From positions 1-64,000 of the forward strand of contig CAZTYF010000005.1 in the NCBI GenBank assembly GCA_964617455.1: 64,000 nucleotides of DNA. Direction: 5' to 3'. The stretch comes from Monoglobus sp964617455 (GTDB lineage: Bacteria; Bacillota; Clostridia; Monoglobales; Monoglobaceae). Under the pieces are notes generated by a model. It was not told the origin of the DNA and ran no database searches. It saw only the letters and a program-made list of their open reading frames with translations. Below are positions 54,349 to 62,005 of this stretch, piece by piece. The stretch's first letter is position 1; every line of letters begins with the position of its first letter. A program made the translations under genes and the position numbers.

Positions 54349-55380
54349 ATGGCATTTGTATTCAAAAAGGAGATTCCCTCTGCGGAGCATCTCAAGGAAA
54401 TTTTGCCCATGCCCGAAAGCTGCGCCAAAATTCGGGCGAAAAAACTCAAAGAAATCGAGTCGGTGCTGTCGGGAGAGGATACTCGGCTCCTGCTCATAAT
54501 CGGCCCCTGTTCCGCAGATAACGAGGACGCCGTTTGCGAATATATATCCCGCCTGGCGGTGCTTCAGGACAAGGTGAAAGACAAGATTTTGTTTGTGCCT
54601 CGGATTTATACCAACAAACCGAGAACCACCGGCGACGGCTATAAGGGCATGATGCACCAGCCGGATCCGGAGGAGGCGCCGGATGCCTTTCAGGGTATCA
54701 AAGCCATACGCCATATGCACATAAGAGCCATAAAAGAGTCGGGAATGCTTGCGGCGGACGAGATGCTCTATCCGGGCAATCACCCGTACCTTGACGATAT
54801 ATTGGGCTATGTGGCCATCGGTGCCCGCTCCGTGGAGGACCAGCAGCACCGCTTGGTGTCCAGCGGCGCCGATTTGCCCGTGGGTATGAAAAACGGTACC
54901 GGCGGCGACACGGGGGTTATGTTCAATGCCATCTATGCGGCCCAGCACGGCCACGATTTTATCTATAATTCCCATGAGGTTGCCACTGCGGGAAACCCTT
55001 ATGCCCATGGTGTGCTGAGAGGGGGCATTGACGAGCTTGGCAGAAACGTGCCCAACTATCACTATGAGGACCTTTTGAGAATTGCCGAGGAGTATGAAAA
55101 AAGGCATTTCGAAAATCCCGCCATTATCGTCGACACCAATCATAACAACTCCGCCAAAAAGCACAGGGAGCAGCCCAGAATCGCCTCCGAGGTCCTTCAC
55201 AGTATGTCCTATGAGCCCCTCCTCAAAAGGATGGTCAAGGGCTTTATGGTTGAGAGCTATTTGGAGGACGGCTGCCAGCCCATAGGCGGCAATATGACCT
55301 ACGGCAAATCCATAACCGACCCGTGCATAGGCTGGAGTGACACGGAAAAAATGGTATACAAAATAGCCGAAATGGTATAA
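54349..55380 (+). CDS. DAHP synthase (3-deoxy-7-phosphoheptulonate synthase), AroG/F type
   Basis: 343 aa class I-alpha enzyme without an N-terminal ACT domain. It joins PEP and erythrose 4-phosphate at the entry to the shikimate pathway. LLIIGPCSADN, PRIYTNKPRTT and the GYKGMMHQPDP block are present, as are GARSVEDQQHR, VGMKNGTGGD and a metal-binding IIVDTNHNNS. Ribosome binding site ACGGAG. It is the last gene before a convergent interval with ilvD. Feedback specificity cannot be read with confidence. Confidence 0.95.
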   Translation: MAFVFKKEIPSAEHLKEILPMPESCAKIRAKKLKEIESVLSGEDTRLLLIIGPCSADNEDAVCEYISRLAVLQDKVKDKILFVPRIYTNKPRTTGDGYKGMMHQPDPEEAPDAFQGIKAIRHMHIRAIKESGMLAADEMLYPGNHPYLDDILGYVAIGARSVEDQQHRLVSSGADLPVGMKNGTGGDTGVMFNAIYAAQHGHDFIYNSHEVATAGNPYAHGVLRGGIDELGRNVPNYHYEDLLRIAEEYEKRHFENPAIIVDTNHNNSAKKHREQPRIASEVLHSMSYEPLLKRMVKGFMVESYLEDGCQPIGGNMTYGKSITDPCIGWSDTEKMVYKIAEMV

Positions 55381-55387
55381 AAGAATA

Positions 55388-55416
55388 AAAAAATGACCGC
55401 TTTGGGGAAAGCGGTC
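55388..55416 (-). terminator. Minus-strand terminator hairpin
   Basis: Stem GACCGCTTT/AAAGCGGTC with a 4-base loop, then ATTTTTTTA on the minus strand; the plus strand lacks a U-tract. Confidence 0.75.
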
Positions 55417-55475
55417 CAAAAAATTAAAAGGGAGGGAGTTATGTTTTAACTCTGTAACAATAACTTGTTACATCT
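55388..55475 (-). ncRNA. Candidate small RNA between DAHP synthase and ilvD genes
   Basis: Minus strand. A perfect TATAAT (55484-55479) with a weak TTAACC 19 bp upstream would start an RNA of about 85-90 bases. It has a hairpin TGTAACAA/TTGTTACA (55453-55472), then an unpaired ACTCCCTCCC stretch (complementary to ribosome binding sites), then a terminator hairpin with ATTTTTTT. This layout is typical of Gram-positive trans-acting sRNAs with UCCC motifs. The weak -35 keeps confidence low. Confidence 0.4.
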
Positions 55476-55546
55476 AAAATTATACTCTTTTTCTCCGGGA
55501 ATGGGTTAAGAAACTGTGAAATACTGTTTAACAAATTGTAAACAAT

Positions 55547-55574
55547 ATCGGCTTCCCCGGACGGGGAAGCCGAT
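55547..55574 (-). terminator. Hairpin following ilvD
   Basis: 12-bp perfect stem ATCGGCTTCCCC/GGGGAAGCCGAT with a 4-base loop just after the ilvD stop on the minus strand, followed by ATTGTTT. Confidence 0.75.
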
Positions 55575-55582
55575 AATTTGAC

Positions 55583-57244
55583 TCATTTCAATATGGCGCC
55601 GGTGGCACCGGAGGTTACGCTTTTGGCATATCTTGCCAAATATCCCGTTTTGATTTTCGGCTCGTTGGGGACAAAAGTTTGACGTCTCTTTTCCAGTTCC
55701 TCGTCGGAGACCTCAAGCTTTATCTTGTAGTTCGGAATGTCAATGCTGATTATGTCGCCTTCCCGAACCAAACCGATAACTCCCCCTTCCGCCGCCTCGG
55801 GAGAGACATGGCCTATGGCGGCGCCTCGGGTCGCTCCCGAAAATCTTCCGTCCGTAATGAGAGCCACATCGGAGCCCAAGCCGCTTCCCACAATGGCAGC
55901 CGTGGGATAGAGCATCTCCCGCATACCGGGGCCGCCCTTGGGGCCTTCATAGCGGATTACGATAACATCTCCCGGATTGATTTTACCGCCGTAAATGGCG
56001 TCGGTGGCGTCTTCCTCGCAGTCAAACACCCTTGCGGGGCCCGAATGTTTCATCATTTTTTCGTCAACGGCAGAGCGCTTGACAACGCAGCCGTCCTCTG
56101 CTATGTTGCCCTTGAGAACCGCAAGTCCCCCGGTTTTGCTGTAGGGGTTTTCTATGGGCCGAATGACCTCCGTATCCGTGATCTCGCAGCCGTCGATGTT
56201 TTCGCCTACGGTCTTTCCGGTGACCGTGATGGGGGATTTGTCTATGAGTCCCAATTTGTCAAGCTCGTGCATAACCGCATATACGCCTCCCGCCCTGTTG
56301 AGGTCCAGCATAAAGTGGTCTCCCGCCGGAGCAAGGTGGCAGAGGTTGGGGGTCTTTTCCGAGACGGTGTTTATGGTGTCGAAGGGCAGCTCAATGCCGC
56401 ATTCATGGGCGATGGCGGGCAGATGAAGGGCACTGTTGGTGCTGCAGCCCAAGGCCATATCCACTGTGAGGGCGTTGATAAAGGCATTCTTTGTCATAAT
56501 ATCCCGAGGCTTGATGTCCTCCTTGACCAATTCCATAATCCGCATACCCGCCGTTTTGGCCAGCCTGAGCCGTTCGGAGAACACGGCGGGAATAGAGCCG
56601 TTGCCCTTAAGGCCCATACCCAAGGCCTCCGTCAGACAGTTCATGCTGTTGGCGGTGAACATTCCGGAGCAGGAGCCGCAGGTGGGGCAGCAGTTTTCCT
56701 CGCATATTTTCAAATCCTCTTCCGTGATTTCCCCGACTCCCACACGGCTTACCGCCTCTATCATGGTGGAATAGCTGGCGCTGTTGCCGTTCCAGTCGGA
56801 GCCTGCCAGCATGGGTCCTCCGCTGACGAAAATCGACGGGATGTTGAGCCTTGCCGCCGCCATCAGCAGACCCGGCACATTTTTGTCGCAGTTGGGAACC
56901 ATAACCAAGCCGTCGAAGGGATGGGCGATGGCCATGGCTTCCGTGGAGTCCGCAATAAGCTCCCGGGTAACCAGGGAATATTTCATACCCTCATGGCCCA
57001 TGGCGATTCCGTCGCACACGGCGATTGCCGGGAACACAATGGGCACGCCTCCCGCTAAAGCAACGCCCTGTTTCACCGCATCAACCACTTTGTCGATGTT
57101 CATATGGCCGGGCACGATGTCGTTTTTGGAACTCACAATGCCGATGAGGGGTTTGCCGATTTCCTCGTCCGTGAGGCCGAGGGCATAGAGCAGAGCCCGC
57201 TGAGGCGCCGCACTTACTCCTTTTGTAATTTTGTCACTTCTCAT
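55583..57244 (-). CDS. ilvD: Dihydroxy-acid dehydratase
   Basis: 553 aa, full length, AAGGAGAG before the ATG. It dehydrates dihydroxy-isovalerate and dihydroxy-methylvalerate in branched-chain amino acid synthesis. Iron-sulfur cysteines are in the VPNCDKNVPG segment and in CCPTCGSCSGMFTANSMN; the GRFSGATRGAAIGHVSPEA signature is intact. It stands alone with its own promoter; other ilv genes are not in the window. Confidence 0.97.
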   Translation of the reverse strand: MRSDKITKGVSAAPQRALLYALGLTDEEIGKPLIGIVSSKNDIVPGHMNIDKVVDAVKQGVALAGGVPIVFPAIAVCDGIAMGHEGMKYSLVTRELIADSTEAMAIAHPFDGLVMVPNCDKNVPGLLMAAARLNIPSIFVSGGPMLAGSDWNGNSASYSTMIEAVSRVGVGEITEEDLKICEENCCPTCGSCSGMFTANSMNCLTEALGMGLKGNGSIPAVFSERLRLAKTAGMRIMELVKEDIKPRDIMTKNAFINALTVDMALGCSTNSALHLPAIAHECGIELPFDTINTVSEKTPNLCHLAPAGDHFMLDLNRAGGVYAVMHELDKLGLIDKSPITVTGKTVGENIDGCEITDTEVIRPIENPYSKTGGLAVLKGNIAEDGCVVKRSAVDEKMMKHSGPARVFDCEEDATDAIYGGKINPGDVIVIRYEGPKGGPGMREMLYPTAAIVGSGLGSDVALITDGRFSGATRGAAIGHVSPEAAEGGVIGLVREGDIISIDIPNYKIKLEVSDEELEKRRQTFVPNEPKIKTGYLARYAKSVTSGATGAILK

Positions 57245-57282
57245 ATTCAGTCACTCTCCTTGAAAATTCAAATCCAAGTAGT

Positions 57283-57311
57283 ATTATATACCTGTTTTCC
57301 CCTCCTGTCAA
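57283..57311 (-). promoter_or_regulatory. Promoter of ilvD
   Basis: Minus strand: consensus TTGACA, 17-bp spacer, TATAAT, about 40 bases before the start codon; no T-box fits in so short a leader. Confidence 0.88.
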
Positions 57312-57341
57312 TGTTAATGAGAAGCCAAAGGCAAAAATGCA

Positions 57342-57359
57342 AGAGGCGGATGCGCCTCT
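57342..57359 (-). terminator. Hairpin overlapping the dnaB-like stop
   Basis: Stem AGAGGCG/CGCCTCT with a 4-base loop, followed on the minus strand by TTGCATTTTTG. Confidence 0.6.
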
Positions 57360-58701
57360 ACTTTGATGAGAATCCAGTGCGGGAGGGGGTCCAAATCAGG
57401 GGGATTTTGCCTGTTCGGCCGCAGCGCTGTTTCAGGATGATAAGCTCCGCCTCGGTCTCCGGGGCAGACTCGTTATAGACCGCCTCCCGATAGAGGCCCA
57501 TGACGCAGTCGGCATCCTGCTCTATGGCGCCGCTCTCCCGCAAGTCCGACAGCATCGGCCGCTTGTCCTCCCTTTTTTCGCATTCCCGAGACAACTGCGA
57601 AAGGAGTATCACCGGCACATTCAGCTCCATCGCCATCAGTTTGCAGGCCCTGGAGTTTTTCTCGACCGCGGCCCGCAAGTCCCAACGCCCCTCGGCTCCC
57701 GCCATCAGGCCCAAATAGTCAATGAACACCGCCTCGATACCGGAGTCCCGATGCTTTGCGTTGTACCTCAAAACCGAGCTCATCACGCCTTCCGCCGTTT
57801 TGCCGCCTGCCTCGAATACCACAATGCGGTTCTCCAAAGCATTGACGGTCTCGGCCATCGACACCCAATCCTCATCGGACAGGTTTGCTTTCCGAAATTT
57901 ATATCCGTCAATACCGCAGACGGCGGAATATATCCTCTGAATGATTTCAAGGCTTGACATTTCATAGCTGAACACCGCAACCGTGTGCCCCCGCATTGCC
58001 AAGTTCGCCGCCCACATAAGCATCAGCGAGGTCTTTCCCATGGCAGGCCGCGCTCCCAAAACATACAGCTTTTGCTTTTCGAATCCGCCGAGAAAGGTAT
58101 CCAAACTCGTATACCCGGTGGACATCCCAGCAAGGGTGCTGCCGCTTTTTTGGCGCTCCTCAATCATTTGGCAAAGTTCTCCGGCCAAGTCTCCCGAACC
58201 GATGCCTTCGGAATAGCCTTTTGTATCGGCGGCGAACAGCGCAGCCAGCATCTCGTCCTCTATCTCGCCGATGGGCTTCGTAAAATCCGACACGATTTTC
58301 AAACCGTATCGACAAATCTCCATCAAGCGCCGCCTTTTGGCCCTGTCTTTGACTTTGCTTGCATATACCTTTATGCTCTCGGCATCGGCAATGAAATCAT
58401 TCAGCCGCAAGGCCTCTTTGAATATGGCATCGGCATCCCGGGCGCCCGACTCTTCCAGCAGGGTTTTCAGCAAAATGGCATCGGCCTCACCGCCGCTTAC
58501 CTTCACCTTTGCGGCATAGCGCTCCAAGACTTTGAACAGCAGCCCCGCACCCGAATCATAGAAGTCGTTCGGCTCCAAAATCTCCGCCGCAACGCCGTAC
58601 AGATTCGGCTCATACATAATCGCCGCATCCACGGCATATTCCGCCTCGATATCGAAAGGCACTGCATACATCGTTGAATTTTCATCGTTAAAATTGTCCA
58701 T
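57358..58701 (-). CDS. DnaB-like replicative helicase
   Basis: 447 aa, the DnaB size. The N-terminal domain begins PFDIEAEYAVDAAIM, and the RecA-like C-domain carries Walker A GARPAMGKTSLML, Walker B region EAVFIDYLGLM, and the conserved QLSRECEKREDKRP and DLRESGAIEQDADC blocks. It unwinds DNA at a replication fork. It lies 12 bases after the broken replisome-organizer genes on the same strand, as in replication modules of Gram-positive prophages and plasmids, so it is more likely element-borne than the host's main helicase; the latter cannot be excluded. Confidence 0.88.
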   Translation of the reverse strand: MDNFNDENSTMYAVPFDIEAEYAVDAAIMYEPNLYGVAAEILEPNDFYDSGAGLLFKVLERYAAKVKVSGGEADAILLKTLLEESGARDADAIFKEALRLNDFIADAESIKVYASKVKDRAKRRRLMEICRYGLKIVSDFTKPIGEIEDEMLAALFAADTKGYSEGIGSGDLAGELCQMIEERQKSGSTLAGMSTGYTSLDTFLGGFEKQKLYVLGARPAMGKTSLMLMWAANLAMRGHTVAVFSYEMSSLEIIQRIYSAVCGIDGYKFRKANLSDEDWVSMAETVNALENRIVVFEAGGKTAEGVMSSVLRYNAKHRDSGIEAVFIDYLGLMAGAEGRWDLRAAVEKNSRACKLMAMELNVPVILLSQLSRECEKREDKRPMLSDLRESGAIEQDADCVMGLYREAVYNESAPETEAELIILKQRCGRTGKIPLIWTPSRTGFSSK

Positions 58702-58713
58702 TATATGTCCTTT

Positions 58714-59007
58714 CTATAAATTCATCAAATATTCCAAATCCGCCTTGGCTTTCTCGTCGGCCCTTCGCCTTCGCTCGGCGGCCTCCTCGGCTGCCCTGTC
58801 TCTCCCGTCGCCGTATCTGTCTTCCAAAACCTTGACGGCATTCTCGGTTTTCAAAAGCCAATCAAAATCCGCAACCCAGTTTCTGTCATTCCGCCCGCTC
58901 AAAAACTTCGATTCGTCAACGATCCCTGCGCTTGTTCGCTTCCGCACATAGTGCGAAAGTCTCACTTGCTCCGGGTCGTCTCCTCTTTCCCAAAAAGTGC
59001 ATTTCAT
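58714..59007 (-). pseudogene. Detached C-terminal part of a phage replisome organizer
   Basis: 97 aa. The block FLSGRNDRNWVADFDWLLKT (about 36-55), followed by a KVLEDRYGD end, is typical of the C-terminus of phage DnaD/replisome-organizer proteins, where it continues the N-terminal winged-helix part on the same chain. Its frame is open upstream of the ATG to a TGA that overlaps the preceding gene's end. A one-base shift near the AAAA run at 59049-59052 would fuse the two. It may be a pseudogene fragment, an independently translated small protein, or a sequencing-error product. A charged coiled tail ends the protein. Confidence 0.6.
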
Positions 59008-59026
59008 TGGCGCTTTTTGGGAGCCC

Positions 59027-59845
59027 TTAAATGATCGAGCTTTTCCTCACCTCCGGTAAATCCTTACAAACGGAGTTGTATTTCTCGATAACGGAATTAT
59101 AATACTTAGAATTACTCTCTTTGTTATTCTCTTTCCTTGACTGTTCTATACTAACCTCTCTCTCCCCTTTCCTTGATTGTTCTTCCCTAACCTCACTCTT
59201 TTCTTTACTTGACTCACCTATACTATACTTACCTATACTATACTGTGTTGACAACTTGTCGACATCTTGTCGACATCCTGTCGACATCTTGTCGACATCT
59301 TGTTGACATCTTGTCGACAACTTGTCGACATCTTGTTGACATCCTGTTGACATCCTGTCGACATCTTGTTGACATCCTGTCGACAACTTGTCGACATCTT
59401 GTTGACATCCTGTCGACATCTTGTTGACATTTTGTTGACATCTTGTCGACATCCTGTCGACATCCTGTTGACATCCTGTCGACATCTTGTCGACATTTTG
59501 CCGGCATAGCTCATAACGGCCGTCTTCCAGAACCGTCAATTGTCTGAATTGTTCGGCAAAAACCGTCGGCGTGCGTCTTGACGGTTGAATTTTGTTCATC
59601 AGAAGCCAGTCGGTTACCGCGTAAATTTTATCGTCAAGTTTCAGAATAAAGCCTCCGTCAATCAGCGCCTCCAAATCGGATTCGGAGGCTTGACAGTCTC
59701 GCATCAGACGTTTCATCGATGCAAGCAGGCCGTCATCATCTGCGGCTATAACGATTTGCAAATAAAGTGCCTGACCTCCGATTGGCAATTCATAAAAACG
59801 ATCCGAACATATGACATCTTTCGAAAACATTCGGCGATTGGCCAT
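59027..59845 (-). CDS. Phage-type replisome organizer, N-terminal part, with in-gene repeat array
   Basis: 272 aa from this ATG (GAGGTG upstream). Residues 1-115 match the phage replisome-organizer winged-helix domain (MANRRMFSKDVICSDRFYEL, ALYLQIVIAADDDG). Residues about 117-201 are an 11-residue repeat, QDVDKMSTRCQ-like, encoded by 23 copies of an 11-bp unit. A polar linker and SVIEKYNSVCKDLPEVRK follow, the conserved lead into the C-domain, but the frame then stops. Such proteins bind origin iterons, often inside their own gene, and load helicase. The promoter near 59890 overlaps a palindrome. Confidence 0.82.
   Translation of the reverse strand: MANRRMFSKDVICSDRFYELPIGGQALYLQIVIAADDDGLLASMKRLMRDCQASESDLEALIDGGFILKLDDKIYAVTDWLLMNKIQPSRRTPTVFAEQFRQLTVLEDGRYELCRQNVDKMSTGCQQDVDRMSTRCQQNVNKMSTGCQQDVDKLSTGCQQDVDRMSTGCQQDVDKLSTRCQQDVDKMSTGCRQDVDKLSTQYSIGKYSIGESSKEKSEVREEQSRKGEREVSIEQSRKENNKESNSKYYNSVIEKYNSVCKDLPEVRKSSII
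59246..59498. repeat. Array of 23 tandem 11-bp repeats, candidate iterons/origin
   Basis: Exact 11-bp periodicity throughout: unit TGT(C/T)GACA(T/A)CN, with a 24th degenerate copy. The core TGTCGACA is a perfect palindrome in about two thirds of copies. The period matches roughly one DNA helical turn, so all sites face the same side. Because 11 is not a multiple of 3, the array encodes the same peptide in all three minus-strand frames. Location inside an initiator gene suggests a replication origin. Confidence 0.9.
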
Positions 59846-59889
59846 ATAAAACACCTCTTTCGTTTTGTTTTTATTTTTTATCTGATTCC

Positions 59890-59910
59890 AGTATAGCACA
59901 TTAAATGTGC
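59890..59910 (-). promoter_or_regulatory. Palindrome abutting the -10 of the replication module, candidate operator
   Basis: Perfect inverted repeat GCACATT-A-AATGTGC (59896-59910) lies directly next to TATACT (minus, 59895-59890). A repressor bound here would block the promoter. No good -35 is visible at standard spacing. Confidence 0.5.
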
Positions 59911-59970
59911 CAAGGAGTGCCGTCTTTTCAAAAAGGGCTTGCCTAAAGAAATCCGCTTCCCGATAGGGTA

Positions 59971-59999
59971 TTGCATATTGGGTGAGAGTGTGGTATAAT
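59971..59999 (+). promoter_or_regulatory. Promoter of the tagA-like gene run
   Basis: TTGCAT, 17-bp spacer, TATAAT, about 60 bases before the ATG at 60059. Confidence 0.75.
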
Positions 60000-60058
60000 C
60001 GGAGTGTAAGATTATGACTTTGGGGCAAGAGGGATTTGCCCGAGTATCGGGAGGCAAA

Positions 60059-60793
60059 ATGAGAGATACGGTTCGGATTTTAGGTGTCAATATCGATAAA
60101 ATAACCGCGGCCGAGGCCCTGAAAAGGGCCGAGGAGATGGTTCGGGAGGAGGGGGTGTCGATGATATTCACTCCGAATCCCGAGATTGTTATGGCGGCTT
60201 ATGAAGATTCTGAGTTTTTGAAGATTTTGAACTCGGCGGATTTGTGCACTCCTGACGGGATAGGTGTGGTATATGCCGCCAAAATGCTCAAAACCCCCGT
60301 TCCCGAGCGGGTTGCGGGCTTTGATTTGGCCTGCGGGCTTTTGGATTCCATAAGCAAAACCGGAGAGGGCGTGTTTCTCTTTGGAGCCAAGCCCGGGGTG
60401 GCGGAGACGGCGGCCCAAAATCTTTCGGAGAAATATTCGGGCCTCAATGTGTGCGGCACCCATGACGGCTATTTCAAAGACGAGGAAAACGACGGGATTG
60501 TGTCCGAGATAAACCAATCCGGCGCAAGGCTGCTTTTGGTGTGTTTGGGAGCGCCCAAGCAGGAAAAGTGGATATATGCCAATCGGGACAAACTGACAAG
60601 TGTCCGCCTGTGTATGGGAGTGGGCGGAGCGCTTGATGTGTTTGCCGGAGTTGCAAAGCGGGCGCCGGAGATTTTCATCAAGCTCAATCTCGAATGGCTC
60701 TACAGATTCATAAAAAACCCCTCAAGATTGGGCAGATTTGCGGCCTTGCCCAGGTTTATGATGACGGTAAAAAAGGATTCCAAAAAAGGATAA
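60059..60793 (+). CDS. WecG/TagA/CpsF-family glycosyltransferase
   Basis: 244 aa; the ATG with GGGAGG 6 bases upstream is preferred over ATG 60014, which has no ribosome binding site. TPNPEIVMAAYED, LCTPDGIGVVYAAK with the catalytic Asp, FLFGAKPGVAETAA, LVCLGAPKQEKWI and MGVGGALDVFAG are family signatures. TagA-like enzymes add N-acetylmannosamine to undecaprenyl-PP-GlcNAc, starting teichoic acid or secondary wall polymers; the latter would fit the SLH proteins in this window. That link is inference. It leads the run to the window end. Confidence 0.92.
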   Translation: MRDTVRILGVNIDKITAAEALKRAEEMVREEGVSMIFTPNPEIVMAAYEDSEFLKILNSADLCTPDGIGVVYAAKMLKTPVPERVAGFDLACGLLDSISKTGEGVFLFGAKPGVAETAAQNLSEKYSGLNVCGTHDGYFKDEENDGIVSEINQSGARLLLVCLGAPKQEKWIYANRDKLTSVRLCMGVGGALDVFAGVAKRAPEIFIKLNLEWLYRFIKNPSRLGRFAALPRFMMTVKKDSKKG

Positions 60794-60850
60794 TATGAAA
60801 AACACGGCGGCAGCGGTCCGTCGGAGGAAAAAGGAGAAAGGGTTGTTAAT

Positions 60851-61393
60851 ATGATTTACTTATTTTTGGCGGACGGATTTGAGGAGACGGAGGCAATAGC
60901 CACATTGGACGTGCTCAGGCGGGGAAACGTGAAAGTCAAAACCGTGGGCGTGGGAGGCGAGTATATCACCGGCGCCCATGACATAACCGTAAAGGCCGAC
61001 ACCACCCGTGTTGACTATGATAACATCGAGGGCATTGTGCTCCCCGGAGGAATGCCCGGAACCCTCAATCTTCAAAAAGACGAGGGCGTGATAAAGGCAG
61101 CAAAGTATTGTATGAAATGGGGCAAACTCATTGCAGCCATTTGCGCGGCGCCCATGATTATCGGCGAGTTGGGATTTTTGGACGGCAAGCGGGCCGTGTG
61201 CTTTCCGGGCTTTGAGGACAGTTTGGGAGACGCCCGAGTGGTAAGCGACGGCGTGGTCACGGACGGGAATATTATAACCGCCATGGGGGCGGGGAGAGCC
61301 CTTGAGTTCGGCGCCGCAATTTGCGACTACCTGAGCGGCGAGGCGGACAAAGGTTCGAAAATACTCAGGAAAATGATGTTCCCCGTAGCTTAA
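60851..61393 (+). CDS. DJ-1/PfpI family protein (YajL/ThiJ type)
   Basis: 180 aa with GGAGAAAGGG upstream. The nucleophile elbow is AAICAAP with Cys98, and the acidic partner lies in DGFEETEAIA near the N-terminus. GGMPGTLNLQ and PGFED are typical of the DJ-1 subgroup. Family members act as glyoxalases, chaperones or deglycases; the true role is debated. It sits between the tagA-like gene and folate ligase gene, probably on one transcript. Confidence 0.9.
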   Translation: MIYLFLADGFEETEAIATLDVLRRGNVKVKTVGVGGEYITGAHDITVKADTTRVDYDNIEGIVLPGGMPGTLNLQKDEGVIKAAKYCMKWGKLIAAICAAPMIIGELGFLDGKRAVCFPGFEDSLGDARVVSDGVVTDGNIITAMGAGRALEFGAAICDYLSGEADKGSKILRKMMFPVA

Positions 61394-61397
61394 GCCC

Positions 61398-61955
61398 ATG
61401 AACAAAACCGAGCAGAGGAGGATGCTGAGAGCCGCCAGGGACGGAATGAGCTCCCGGGAGCGGCAGGCGAAATCCGAGAAAATCGCAAAAATCTTAAGGA
61501 AATGGGACCTCTTTGGGAGGGCTCGGTCTGTTATGACATATATATCAATCGGGAGCGAGGTGTCCACCGAGCTTATCCTTGAGGGGATTTTGGCGGACGG
61601 GAAGATTGCCCTTGTGCCCCGCATATCCGAATCCCAACTTGAGGCGCGGATTATAATATCCCCAAATGAGCCGGCTCCGGGTGCTTTCGGAGTGCCGGAG
61701 CCCCCTGCCGCAAACCCGGCCGTGCCCAAAAACGAAATTGACTTGGTCCTGGTGCCCGGCTTGGGCTTTGACGCCTCGGGCCACAGAATCGGCTACGGCA
61801 AGGGATATTACGACAGATTTTTGGATGGTTTTACGGGGGAGGCCGCAGGCTTGTGCTACGGTTCCTGTCTTGTTCAAAAGATATGCTCCGAGCCTTGGGA
61901 CCAAAGAGTGGGGTATGTAATAACGGAAGACGGAATAATAAAGACCGGGGGATAG
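61398..61955 (+). CDS. 5-formyltetrahydrofolate cyclo-ligase
   Basis: 185 aa, 4 bases after the DJ-1 family gene. It converts 5-formyl-THF to 5,10-methenyl-THF with ATP. RRMLRAARDGMSSRERQAKS near the N-terminus and the ATP-binding RIGYGKGYYDRFLD near the C-terminus are diagnostic; DLVLVPGLGFD supplies the central strand. GGAGGA-like ribosome binding sites are weak, suggesting coupling to the gene before. Confidence 0.93.
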   Translation: MNKTEQRRMLRAARDGMSSRERQAKSEKIAKILRKWDLFGRARSVMTYISIGSEVSTELILEGILADGKIALVPRISESQLEARIIISPNEPAPGAFGVPEPPAANPAVPKNEIDLVLVPGLGFDASGHRIGYGKGYYDRFLDGFTGEAAGLCYGSCLVQKICSEPWDQRVGYVITEDGIIKTGG

Positions 61956-62005
61956 ACGGACACTCGAAATAAAATGCAAGCTGCCAAACAGCGGAGGTAG
62001 ACCAA

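Noticed and set aside
55679..57058. A 459-codon plus-strand frame.
   Set aside because: It is antisense to ilvD, which is intact; the translation has no recognisable motif.
59246..59498. CRISPR array.
   Set aside because: The units are 11 bp and directly tandem with no spacers, and no cas gene is nearby.
57358..60028. Complete prophage.
   Set aside because: Only replication genes are present; there is no integrase, repressor, capsid, tail or lysis gene nearby, and housekeeping genes flank both sides.
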